From assembly GCA_030278955.1 (NCBI GenBank), contig JAOANR010000015.1, positions 14,741,917 to 14,805,916 on the forward strand: a DNA stretch of 64,000 bases, written 5' to 3'. How positions within the stretch are numbered: the stretch's first letter is position 1; every line of letters starts with the position of its first letter. This DNA comes from Hygrophila difformis (Eukaryota; Streptophyta; Magnoliopsida; Lamiales; Acanthaceae). This document shows positions 22,255 to 32,810 of the stretch, in pieces. The translations under genes and the position numbers were made by a program. The notes below the pieces were generated by a model that had not been told where the DNA came from, searched no databases, and saw only the letters and a program-made list of their open reading frames with translations.

Positions 22255-23967
22255 TGTACCGAATAAATTGTTTGAGAAAAGAAGAAACTGGAATTGAATT
22301 GCAATTGAAGGAATTACAAAAGTACTGGAATTGAAGTACAAGAATTGAACAAAAGCTGTAAGGAAACAGTAAATTGGACTGAAAGCTTAAATGAACAGAA
22401 AGCTGTAAAAGAAAGCAGGAAAAAATAGAAAGAAAAATAAAACGTAACTGCATCTCTCTCAGAGTTGTGTTGGAGTGTTTTGATATGGTCACCTAAGGTC
22501 TTATTTATAGACCTGCGCAAACCCTAGTAGCGGCTCATGGGCTGGGCCGATTTCAATGCAGACTATGCTAATTCATATAGGATGGGCCGATTTTTTCTTA
22601 GACTAATAGATGCCCCCCTCGCGCAAATTATCGATTAGGCTTAAGACAAATATGTACGTTCTAAATGAAGCTGACTTGTCTAGCTTTTTATAAAAGCAGA
22701 CATTTTTCAGCAAGGGAGACAAAAATGTTCTTTTTGTTTATATATAAATCTTGGCCACCCTCTCTGTCTGGCCGCCTTCGCCATATGTCTGCCCGAAAAC
22801 ATAGTGAACTCGGGCATTTTGAACCTTCTTGGATAGGACTGCATTATGTCCACCCATTCGGGACAGGGCTTTCTGTAAGTAGGCCGCTCCATCGGCCTCA
22901 ACTGGATCCCGAAATGTTGTTGCATCACATCCGCTAGCAGTTCGGGTGATACCACTGGTGCCTGCGTAGGAGGCATAACGGGCGTAGCCAGAATAATAAG
23001 TGCCATTGCCACTCCTTGTGGTTGTGGCGACTGCCCCCCTAACGTTGGAGGTGTCCAACTAGGGTTTGGGATGGGCGCCGGCACTGCCGAGAAATTCCCC
23101 GCATTCGGCGATGTTCGGCACAAGAGCCTCCGCTTGATAAGGCTGCACGCTAGGCCTACTGGAGGCCATTAAACAACCATTTGGGGCTGGCGTATTGTAG
23201 ATCGGCATCGGAGGTGCCGCATATGTGAAATTCGACACTTTTGGTGCCACTGGTGCATAGACGAGTGTTGTTTGGTAAGGTTACTGAAAGGAACTACCCA
23301 GAGTATCCAGAGCTGAGAATTGCGGCTGGAAAGTTGAGACCCCCAATTCCTCTGTTGGCCACTGGATTGGCCAGCTACCAGATCGGCTATTGTAGGTCGC
23401 ATGACATCCGTCCGATGTTTCGCCAGAAATGCCATGAAATCAACCATCGATTCTGTCAACGATAGCCGTATCTGGTGCAATGTTTACCACCGTGTCGCCG
23501 GCATATTCTGCAATATATGCTCTAGCATACGTCTGCTCTTGTAGAGACATCTCCTTCAAGCGGATATGGTTTCCACTTCGTGTCCCACTGGACGTACTAA
23601 TATCCTGTACCGAAAAATTGTTTGAGAAAAGAAGAAACTGGAATTGAATTGCAATTGAAGGAATTACAAAAGTACTGGTATTGAAGTACAAGAATTTAAC
23701 AAAAGCTTTAAGAAAGCAGTAAATTGGACTGAAAGCTTAAAGGAATGAAAATTACAGGAAGTTGTAAAAGAAAACGCGAAAAACTAGAAATAAAAATAAA
23801 ATGTAAATGCGTCTCTTTGAGAGTTGTGTTGAAGGTGTTTTGATATGGCCGCATAAGGTCTTATTTATAGACCTGCGCGAACCCTAGTATAGGCTCATGG
23901 GCTTGGCCGATTTCAGTGCTGACTAAGCTAATTCAGATGGGCTGGCCGATTTTTTCTTGGACTAACA
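22255..23967 (-). mobile_element. Small gag-only Gypsy element (TR-GAG type), degraded
   Basis: Two direct repeats of about 355-362 bp (22255-22608 and 23606-23967) bound a 1-kb interior. Read on the minus strand the 5' LTR starts TGTTAGTCCAAG and ends TTCGGTACA (TG...CA). Before the 3' LTR stands a purine run GCGAGGGGGG, a likely polypurine tract. The interior encodes gag-like PEWVDIMQSYPRRFKMPEF on the minus strand (about 22780-22850) in broken frames. No protease or polymerase. Unit A has the empty site near 11880. The LTRs differ at several positions, so it is not young. Confidence 0.7.
22707..23480 (-). pseudogene. Retrotransposon gag remnant
   Basis: Minus-strand frames with Pro-rich stretches, VDFMAFLAKHRTDVM and FGIQLRPMERPTYRKPCPEW belong to one Gypsy gag split over at least two frames. 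No zinc knuckle seen. It lies wholly within the TR-GAG-like element. Confidence 0.55.
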
Positions 23968-24044
23968 ACTTCATATTAGCTTTGAAAAAATAAAAATTAT
24001 TGAAACTATTATCATTCGTCCACATTAGAATTTATTATATTATA

Positions 24045-24301
24045 CTCCCTCCGTTTTTTAAAGAAAGCTACACTTGTGAAAATGGCACTATTCACAAAAA
24101 TACTTTGACTTAGAGTTTTATCATAGTTATATAAGTTAAAATATAGTCAAGTGAGATCTTGTTAGATTCGTCTCATCATATAGTTTTTAAATATCGAATT
24201 TTCAGAATTTTTACTTGTACCGAATTTTAGTTATTAATGATTTAAAATATGCATTGGACTGCGTGCTGGGTGAGTCCGTAGCTAAAAAAAAACGGAGGAA
24301 G
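24045..24301. mobile_element. Stowaway-like MITE
   Basis: Left CTCCCTCCGTTTTTTAAAG; right end inward CTTCCTCCGTTTTTTTTT. TA on both sides (24043-24044, 24302-24303). 257 bp, no coding. It lies in the 3' flank of P450 unit C, about 170 bp beyond the stop codon. Confidence 0.75.
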
Positions 24302-24473
24302 TAGAAGAAGATATAATAATAATAATAGAGTTTTGGTTAACAAATACTCATTTTACTGCGTAAACACATATAATATGGAAGAAGATTTGTTTATTGTTCA
24401 ATAACGGTTCTCAGGCAACATATAGTAAAAGTAGATTAATAAGTATAGTAAGCCGATAGATGATAAAAACAAG

Positions 24474-26086
24474 TCAGTAAAGTTCGGGTGGAAGAGTGGG
24501 TTCCATGACTATGTGCAGTTCTTGTTTTGGATTTGTTGTAAGCCGATAAACTTCCTCCAGAGTCACATCTTCAGGCTTCATTCCATCCTCCAACTTCAAC
24601 TCAAATCCTTGCAGCAAATTCGCCAGGATTATCCGGACAGACTTGATTGCTAGATCGTAAGCGGGACACCTCCTCCGTCCAGAACCAAATGGCAATAGCC
24701 CGAAATGACCTCCTTTCATGTCAATTTCTTTCCCTAGAAACCTTTCTGGGGAAAACTCCTCCGGCGCATCCCATGTCTTGGGGTCCCTCCCGATGCTCCA
24801 TGCATTGATGAGAATTGTTGTTCCCTTGGGTATATCGTAGCCGGCGACCTGGCAGTCCTCTGTCGAATAATGAGGTGCCAAAAATGTCGCAACTGGATGC
24901 AACCTCATGGTCTCCATGATAATGGCTTCCATGTAAGGCAATTTCGACGTGTCTCTTTCTTCTACCCATCTGTTCCTGCCTATTACCTTATCGAGCTCAG
25001 TTTTAGCATTTTTGTATACGGATGGATGTTTCATAAGTTCATGGATGATCCATTGCACTGTGGTTGGTATTGTGTCCGTGCCCCCAACTAATAGATTCTT
25101 CAGTTGTTCAAAGAAAATATGGTAAGTTAGAACATAGTAAAATCTGGTTGTTCCTGGCTTAACACAAAAGAATTCAGTAGCAGTACCTGTATTAATGCCT
25201 TCACATTGTCTCTTGTGAGCTTCACTTCGAGACTGCCGTCCTCGGCTAGCTTCAGCATCTTGTCGACGAAATCCTTGTTGGCATGGGGATCGTTTCCCCA
25301 AGTTGCCTTCCTATTTAAGTGATCATTTATCACGAATTCGTATATCCTGTCGAGATTGTTGTGCAACGCCTTCATACGCTTAACATAACCCTGAAGATCG
25401 AGGAAATTGAGCCATGGAATCCAATCCCCGATATTGAATACCCCACTAAGAAAGAGCCACTCTCTCAACATCTCTTGTAATTCACCAAAACGAATAGCGG
25501 ACTCGTCGGCTTCAGACTCGCTGAAGTACTTTTCTCCCAACACCATCCTGTAAATGCTTGACAACGAAAAACGGGACAGGTGGTCCTTAAGAAACACCGG
25601 CTTCCCAGAGAGGGCGTGGAGGCGAGAAATAATGTCGTGCCTCTCTTCCGCAAGAATTTGTAGAAAAGAGTCGGATTCCAACATTCTTGGACTGAACATC
25701 TCTGTGGAGTAAATTTTTCGTGCTTGCCGCCAGTATGGGCCATAAGCTGAAAAAGTCATGTCCGAATAATTGTAACTAGTGTATTTACCGGCGCTGAGGG
25801 GGGGCCTGAAGGCAAAGACATTGTCATGTGTCTTTAAGAACAATTTGGCCATGTCGGGTGTTGATGCAACCACAACTGGGAATTGGCCAAACTTCAAGTG
25901 CATTATTTGACCGTATTTTTGGGACAATAAGTGAAGGGACTGATGCGGTAAAGAGCCAATATGGTTCAAGTTACCAATAATTGGCCAAGGCTTGGGGCCT
26001 GGTGGAAGTCTTCTCTTGGGATGGTTTCTGAAGGTGAAGGTTAGTGTCATAGAAACCAAGGCTAAGAACACCCAGAAAGCCCCCAT
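24474..26086 (-). CDS. Cytochrome P450, CYP92-like (unit C), two exons, complete
   Basis: Exon 1 is 26086-25187 (300 codons), intron 25186-25098 (89 bp, AATACAG|GTACTG to AACTGAAG|AATC, phase 0), exon 2 25097-24474; product about 507 residues. Motifs: N-terminal anchor MGAFWVFLALVSMTLTF, hinge LPPGPKPWP, C-helix WRQARK, I-helix GGTDTIPTT, ETMR, FSPERF and the heme loop PFGSGRRRCPAYDLA with the ligand Cys at about 444. The highly conserved Gly of CxG is Ala here (446); unit B has Gly. Such a change can be tolerated in some P450s, so the enzyme may still bind heme. Otherwise the gene is intact, an ER-anchored monooxygenase of the CYP71 clan. Substrate unknown. Confidence 0.88.
25098..25186 (-). 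other. Intron of P450 unit C
   Basis: GT...AG, at the same codon boundary as the unit B intron. The exon frames do not run open through it here. Confidence 0.8.
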
Positions 26087-26200
26087 AATTATGTATTATA
26101 TGTTGTAATGCTCTATTGGATGGTTTTGATAGAGTTTGTTTTCAGGCTCAACCATTTTAAATTTATAGATGAGTTATAGTAGTATTTGGTTAGGTAACAA
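26087..26200 (-). promoter_or_regulatory. Promoter and 5' leader of P450 unit C
   Basis: TATAAAT on the minus strand at 26167-26161, 75 bases before the ATG. The region to about 26490 is very close to 38702-39100 in front of pseudogene D. Confidence 0.55.
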
Positions 26201-26730
26201 GAAGTAGGGGTGGCATTGGAAACATAAAATTCATCCCCAAACCAAACTCAACAAGCACAAAGTTATCATATCCTTTTTTGGGCCAAATAACATAGTGCAT
26301 GGTCTCCTAGATTGATACTCGTACAAATAATTGGTGTTTATAAATAGAAAATAATTAATTATAAAAATAAGTTACTACAAGAAGTGTGTATAGATTTTCG
26401 GCCACTAAGGACACATAACTATATTTTATAGTCAACTTAACTCTATTCTCCTTTAAATTTACAGTTTTCTATACCTAATTTTTATGGCTTAGGCTCCCAC
26501 GTACCTTTGCCAACACATGAGTGTCAATGTGTACAAAAAAAGTGCCCTACAGTACAATAGTTTCTGTTTTAGAGACCGAAAAAATTTGGTAAAATTCGAT
26601 AACTATAAATAGGTTTGTGACCGAAATTTCGACTGAATTTCGATTTCATCCACTATTTTATGATTGAAATTCGTTAGCTACCAAATCCAGATTTTTTTTT
26701 CTAGTAGTGCTATTCAAAGAATAAGTGATG
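26201..26730. other. Upstream DNA of unit C with old CACTA-like relic
   Basis: No gene. 26545-26709 (GTGCCCTACAGTACAATAG to TTTTTTTCTAGTAGTG) corresponds to 2628-2807 in unit A and to the sequence that hosts the CACTA element of unit D. Confidence 0.45.
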
Positions 26731-27950
26731 CACTACAAGAAATTGCGGGATTCCCGACCGAAATTCCCGACCGACAGGATGCGGTCGGCATTTCCGACCG
26801 CATCACCGACCGCAATCCGCGGTCGGAAATTTTGCCGCGTTTTGCATTAGGCAGTTCTTTGCCGACCGTATTACCGACCGCAACAAAGTTGGTCGGTATT
26901 ACCGAACGAATTACCGACCGCAATTGCGGTCGGAAGTTTTTTTCCCAATTTTTTTAATTTTTATTAATTTTTTATGAAAAAAATAATTTAGCGACCGACT
27001 TCCCGACCGAAAATTCTGTCGCCACAGTTACCGACCGATTTACCGACCGAAATTTGGGGTCGCTAAATTTTTTACCCATTATTTTATTTTTGAATTTTCT
27101 ATATTGTTTGTTTTATTGAATTTTTTTAATATAATTAATTTTTAAATTTTTTATCAAGATAATTAAGTAGCTTTTTATAATTATTTATTTTAATTTTAAT
27201 TTAAAATTTTCTTTTAATTTATTTATTTTATTTTTATTTTATGTTATAATTTAATTTTTGAAATTATTTTAATATAATTAATTAATTTTAATTTAATAAA
27301 TATCTATTTCATTTTTATTTTATTGGGAATTTTTATTATTTATAAAAATTTGTTTGATTTAATTTATGAATTCTTTTTAAATTTTAATTAATATAATTTT
27401 TATTTTTATTTTGTTTCAATTTAGTTAATTTACAAATTAATATTTCTATATGTATATATATAAATTTATATATATTATATATAAAGAGTTACTCATGATG
27501 ACATGAAATGTATTGTGTCCAACTGGTACGCGCGCGTGGGGAAAGCTTTCCCACCAGGGTTCGAGCCCTCTCATGAGCATCTCTACCTAAATATATTTGT
27601 GAGGGTTGTAATATATGACACATGTAGTGATATCATTTGTGGATTGGATAGTTAGCCAAGTTGGTTGAGGGCGAAGGTTGGTGGGCTTGAGGGATCGGGT
27701 TCGAGCCCTCCTAAGCACATTCTTTCTTTCATATAAGAGAATTGTAATTCGGCCGATAACCGTATCCGGGACCTTTTGGGACTAACGTGCGGTCGGCAGG
27801 GTCCCGACGGCAAGATTTTTTGGTCGCTAGAAAATTCCATACCGACAGATTACCGACCGACTTTTGCGGTCGGTAAAGGCCGAAACGACCCGTAAAAGAG
27901 GGTTACCGACCGCATTTTTCGATCGGTAATCCGTTTTTTTTCTTGTAGTG
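26731..27950. mobile_element. Non-autonomous CACTA element 1
   Basis: Ends CACTACAAGAAATTG and, inward from the right, CACTACAAGAAAAAAAA. The flanks fit a 3-bp target duplication GTG (now ATG at 26728-26730, GTG at 27951-27953), judged against the uninterrupted AAGTGGTGT in unit D. Subterminal repeats of GACCGA/TCGGTC occur in both orientations (ACCGACCGC, GCGGTCGG). The interior is AT-rich without transposase and holds two tRNA-like segments. Confidence 0.85.
27510..27722 (+). other. Two tRNA-like segments (SINE or tRNA relics) inside CACTA 1
   Basis: At 27514-27572 TCCAACTGGTACGC is followed by GGGTTCGAGCCC. At 27651-27710 TAGCCAAGTTGGTTGAGGG is followed by CGGGTTCGAGCCCTCC. The second pair fits RNA polymerase III A and B boxes at tRNA-like spacing (about 45-50 bp), with a Leu/Ser-like D arm. 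Stems are imperfect, so neither is taken as a working tRNA. Confidence 0.4.
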
Positions 27951-28500
27951 GTGTTAGGCTCCGTCTGTGGTACTTATTTCCAGGACTTATTACTTATTTT
28001 TATTAAAATCATATTAGACCAGATTAGGTAAGAAACATTAAGATCAGACCAGAATAAATAAGATTAGACCAGATTAGATCAGATCAGATCAGATTAAAAT
28101 CATTATAATTAATATAATAACTAAGGTAAGATCAGATCAGACTAGGGACATTCAGACCAGACAAATTAAGATCATATCACACCAAATTTTATAAAATTCA
28201 GATCATGATAGCTTATTTAAGGCCTAGAGAACATGGCTTAGTAGCTGAACTCAGTATATAGGCTCCAAGAACTGATTTGTTTTGATAATAATCTCTTGTA
28301 AAGATAGTTACTACGTAGCGTATTATTTGGTCCAAGGAAACAATATATAGTATTGTTCTGGTGGTTTGGTGGTTTACTTCAATAGGAGTAGTAGGTATAA
28401 TTTGTGCCATAAATCCTTATTATGACATACTACGTATATTGATAATTATTTCAAAATAAAATTACAGAACACCCTAAATGGCTCACCCACTATATAAATA
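27951..28500. repeat. Degenerate GATCAGACC repeat array and unit flank
   Basis: 28005-28200 is a run of ATCAGATCAGACCAG-like phrases (about 10-bp rhythm), as also at 15705-15800, 16895-16990, 18075-18170, 41220-41450 and 44885-44945. 28200-28500 is conserved unit DNA (AGCTGAACTCAG, TTGGTCCAAGG, CCACTATATAAATA). No gene. Confidence 0.6.
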
Positions 28501-28765
28501 TTCGATCTATCTCATTTAACTTGTCTTGTTTGACTTTTATACCCAATCCAATATAATGTACTTTTTCAATCGTTAATATCTCAAAATATGTAAAACAAAA
28601 AATTATGTGAAATATATATTCTAAAATTAAATGATTATATGATTCTAACAAGATCTAACTCTATTATTTTTTTCCAAATATATACTTGCAATAAAATTGA
28701 GTCAAAGTTGAAAAATGAACCGTGTCAAAAAGTCAAACATGGCACGTTAGCTGGGACGGAGGCAG
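28501..28765. mobile_element. Stowaway-like MITE (unit C copy)
   Basis: Starts TTCGATCTATCTCATTTAAC and ends GCTGGGACGGAGGCAG, flanked by TA. The same insertion stands at the same place in unit D (43431-43692) but is missing in units A and B (CTATATAAATACTT at about 3085). Confidence 0.8.
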
Positions 28766-29752
28766 TACTTTATTATTTTGATTCTAGCTATAAATCTCTA
28801 TTATCTAAATACTTTTGATATTTATAATTTTGAGTTACACGAGCCTATCCCGAGTATTTCTAAATTTTGTTATGCGAAAAGAATGTTTCTCAATTTTCCT
28901 TTTTCATTTAAATTTTGTTATTTGATGATGATTCACGGATCTAGAAAATTAAATTTGATAGCTCACCTTTTTAAATTTGGATGTAGGAAAATAAAGGATT
29001 GATTCGAAATATACGTTTGTGCGGGGAGTTAATTAAGTATTGATGGTTACTGGCGGGAATGGAGATGGAGAGGAGATAGAGCCATAGAGGGCTCAAGAAT
29101 GGAGATAAGATCGAAATTCGTTAGCTTCCTTAATTATGTTCAATGAGGTCTCACTAGGTAAGTAAATGGATAGGGTTGGGTACGGGTATGTCATCTACAC
29201 TCATTACACGAAATACAATTGTCCTACGCTCACCCTATCTTATTACCTGAAAATCACGTATCGGTTAGGATTCATGTAATACATGCTAATGCATTTGTTG
29301 AACAGTTAATATCTTAAAATTTAGAGAAGTAAAAATTATTTTAAAAAAAATATATTTTAAAATACGACTGGACGAATCCAACAAGACCGAACTTGACTAT
29401 TTTTTTTGTTTATATAATTGTGATAACATTAAGTTAAAGTTAATTAATAAAAAGTGTCAAAAGTCAAAATGGTACAATACAAATGGGACGGGAGAATATA
29501 TGGTTAAACCGACTTTGTCCGACCTAACTTTAATAAAGAAAAAAAATTTGCCCATCCCACCTTTCTTTAATAATCCAAAATACTGATTTGACATTTTAAT
29601 GCCTAATTCTAATTGCACACCTAATTACATTGCTCCATCCTCCGCGTAAAATGGCACGTTCTAAATGCACACCTAACTAGAATGTCACGTCAGCTACACA
29701 CCCAATTGCACGCCTAACTAAAATGTCACGTCAGTGTTTTCAAGATGATTAA
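28766..29752. other. Conserved upstream block of unit C
   Basis: No gene. It matches 43693-44770 in unit D almost throughout and 3100-4165 in unit A in parts. A decayed MITE shared with unit D lies at about 29290-29500. Confidence 0.55.
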
Positions 29753-30095
29753 GGCCATGTTCTTTTGATCTAAATTTTATAAGATTCCATCTGATCTAAT
29801 CTAGCCTGTTTTTCTGAACTTTTTTCAGAACTTGTTATTTATTTCTATGATTTTTATTTGTACCGAATTTGAATTAATGGTTTAAAAGTGCATTGGACTG
29901 CGTGCACTGTGCGTCCATTTAAATTTTTTCAAAACAGAGGGAGTATAATTTTATTATAATGATCTGGTCTGGTCTGAAAATTTCTGCTCTGGTCTGGTTT
30001 GATCTGATCTAAATGTGTCTGATTTGATCTGATTTCATCTGGTCTGATTTTATTTTAATTAAAATAATTAATAAGTCCCGGAGAACATAACCTAA
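29753..30095. mobile_element. Probable hAT-type MITE with nested Stowaway remnant
   Basis: GGCCATGTTCTTTTGATC at the left and, inward from the right, GGTTATGTTCTCCGGGA are inverted relatives. The interior has TCTGATCTGGTCTG repeats (opposite strand of the GATCAGACC type) and, at about 29855-29944, the right part of a Stowaway-like element. Confidence 0.45.
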
Positions 30096-30231
30096 GTGAG
30101 GTGACGACACAATAAGTTATATATAGCACTCTTTTAATAAATTCAGTTTTGGGGAATCACAAAAATGCAAGTTTGAATTACAATTTTCATTAAAGCAAAA
30201 CTTCTATTTAGCAACGCTAAAAATTAAGGGT

Positions 30232-30815
30232 ATGTTTAGGAAATAATTAGAGTTTAGCATCTGGAGTTCGGAGTTTAGAGTTTGAAGTTTGAAATTAATG
30301 GTGAAAAATAGTTTTAAATTTGAATAATGGTGTTTGGTAATGCAATTTTAAATTAGAGTTTAGAGTCTGGAGTTTGGAAAGTTAAAAGCTAGGAGAGAGG
30401 AGCGTTCAGAATTTAGAGATTCGAGATTAAAATTTGGACTCTATAGGATTTTAGTCTATTTTTAGTATGTATTTTAAAAGTTAAACGCTAATCGCTAGCA
30501 ATGTCTAGTGGGAAATAATTAGAGTTTAGCGTCTGGAGTTTGGAGTTCAGAGTTTGGAGTTTGAAATTAATGGTGAAAAATAATTTTCAATTTGAATAAT
30601 GGTGTTTGGTAATGCAATTTTAAATTAGAGTTTAGTGTCTGGAGTTTGGAAAGCTAAAAGCTGGGGGAGAGGAACGTTCAGAGTTTAGAGATTAGAGATT
30701 AAAATTTGGCAGTTACTGTAATTAGTGTTTACTATATATAGGATTTTAGGCTATTTTTAGTATGTATTTTAAAAGCTTAACGCTAATCGCTAGCGTTTTT
30801 TCCCAAACGCAGCCG
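30232..30815. mobile_element. Non-autonomous element with an internal ~270-bp tandem duplication
   Basis: Ends GGGTATGTTTAGGAAA and, inward, GGCTGCGTTTGGGAAAA. The phrase GAAATAATTAGAGTTTAGC occurs at about 30238 and 30512, giving two near-identical halves. Another partial copy is at 61366-61594. Confidence 0.6.
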
Positions 30816-31100
30816 TAATGTTATAGGCTACAGACATTACAAAGATAAAATATTGAAAACGTACTGGATTGCAACACCATTAAGGCATTGCAAATTTAAA
30901 ACTTAAAATAAGAATTATAATTTTGAATTTACCGGAGGCCAATTTTGAATTATATTGTCACACCAACCGGGAGTCCGGGATATATAAAAGAGATTATTAT
31001 CAAGATACTACGTATGTCAGTATAAGTTACTTCAAACATATTTGACCTAAAATACTAAGAATTACTCAATCTTTTAATGGCATATTATTATTGAATTATA

Positions 31101-31128
31101 CTAGCAAGTAACCGTCGAGACTCGACGG
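31101..31128 (-). mobile_element. Helitron-like 3' terminus
   Basis: The minus strand reads CCGTCGAGTCTCGACGG (perfect hairpin), TTACTTG, CTAG, then host T. The unit C sequence that matches unit A (CTTTTAATGGCATATTA) stops just before it, so foreign DNA starts here. The 5' end is not found. Confidence 0.5.
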
Positions 31129-32099
31129 ACATAATTATGTATTTATATATATATATATATTAAATGAATTAATAATAAATTGTAAATTCTATTTCAAACA
31201 AATAAAATTTGAAATATAAATATTAAGCTATATATTAAAATTTATATAGCTTAATATTTGAAATATATCTCAAAATCTCAAACGATAAGAGCAGCAACCT
31301 CTGGCGCAGTTGGTATATTGCATGACCTGCCATCCTTTGACCTTTTTCCTATGAGTTAAAGCTCTAGATCAATCGTTCCATCTTGTGCGATATGATTTAC
31401 AGCCATTTTATATGATTTGCAGCTCTAGATCAATCGTTCCATCTTGTGTCGATCATCCGTTTAAGTTCATTCACTATTGAATCATCGAAATTCTTTGGCT
31501 TTCCATTGTTAGAGAGACAAGAATGAAAATAACAATATCTGACAGCTTAAGCAAAGATCTCGGGTTCGAGCCTTTGTATATGCAGAATTCTGTGTAACAT
31601 CCCGATTAATTATTTCATAATTAATTTATTTAATTATGATTAGTCAAAGTAATTTATTTATATTTTGACAATTTTGAGCTCATAATCTTCTTATTAATTG
31701 AAATTCAGTTGGAGAGCCCAACAATCATTAAAATAGGAGCTCAATCCAATAGCCTAGCCCATGAACCAAATCACTTGCCCATTCAATTAGATTAAAGGGA
31801 GACATAGAGAGAGAGAGAGCCCCTCAAAAACTTTTATTAGGGTCAAAGCCCCACTTCCTAAACTTTTACAGATAAGGCCCCATAGTTTTCAAATGTTAAC
31901 AACTAAACTAATTATCTAATCAACTTAATAGGGAAAATACCATAATACCCTAAATGGGAAAGTACCAATATATATACCCACTGCCCTAAAAAGAGAGAAG
32001 CTTCCCTTTAACAACGTCTCTCACACATAGGATCGTCTCTTCCCCTCCTCTCGTTCCCGCAATTACAGAGCAAGCACTGTAGAGGACCGGCCTGTCGAA
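31129..32099. other. Foreign non-coding DNA with a promoter-like segment
   Basis: (TA)n at 31145-31160. A direct repeat GCTCTAGATCAATCGTTCC at about 31360 and 31422. GGTTCGAGCC at 31563. From about 31592 (TGTAACATCCCGATTAATTA) the sequence resembles an LTR or gene 5' region, with a GA-rich run at 31805-31822 and a TATA-like TATATATACCC at about 31969. No gene recognised. Confidence 0.35.
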
Positions 32100-32810
32100 C
32101 TCGGCGGCGGATGGCGACGGTAGCGTGCACAGTGGAGTGGACGGAGGGAAAGACATTGCTAGGTCGAAGGAAGGAAGCTAGGGATGGTGGAGTGGACAGA
32201 CAGCGGCGCACGGTGGAGTTCGATATGCCGGATGGCCAAGCTCCATTTGAAGGATACAATAGAGAAAGCTTGTCTGAGAACTACTCCTCGCAAGGAATTC
32301 TAATGCAGGGGAATCATAAGCTTGTCTGAGAACTACTCCTCGCAAGGAATTCTAATGCAGGGGAATCATCACTTCTTGAATCTGAATTAGGGAATCAAGA
32401 TACGCACTGGGATGGATTTTCATCTGAGAAACCATTGAGTCCTGACCAATCAGAAAGACCTGCTTCTTCGGATCCATTGGAACAGAAAATATTGTACGAT
32501 ACTGATTATGCAGTCTGTAGTTGCAGAAACGTCTAGTGCAGAAAATATTGGAACAGAAAATATTTTCATCTGGGAATCATATCTAAATGGCAATTTGAGA
32601 ATAGGTGTCTTTCAGGCTACAGAAGAACACACATCTCACATGGATTCATTACCTTCAATACATAGTGGTAGCGAGTGCTCTAATGCAGTCTGTAGTTGCA
32701 GAAACGTCTAGTGCTGATACTGGGATGCAAGAACAGTGGACGGAGTTTCTTGTTTCGTTTGGTTTGTATATGTGTGTGAACCATGTAGAGAATTGGTAAA
32801 CAATATTATA
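32100..32810 (+). pseudogene. Gene-like fragments of unknown origin with internal duplications
   Basis: 32111-32250 opens with ATGGCGACGG and codes for a short basic stretch. 32260-32800 has codon-like, GC-richer sequence read as SSEKPLSPDQSERPASSD and later ADTGMQEQWTEFLVSFGLY, interrupted by stops. The segment CTTGTCTGAGAACTACTCCT is present twice (about 32269 and 32320), and GCAGTCTGTAGTTGCAGAAA twice (32510 and 32684). I do not recognise the gene with certainty. It looks like captured exon pieces reshuffled by local duplication. Confidence 0.4.

Noticed and set aside
27640..27722. Functional tRNA gene
   Set aside because: A and B boxes fit, but the acceptor and anticodon stems do not pair well enough; kept only as a tRNA-like relic.
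32111..32329. Independent small gene starting ATGGCGACGG
   Set aside because: It runs into the duplicated fragment and stops there; more likely a captured piece than a real gene.
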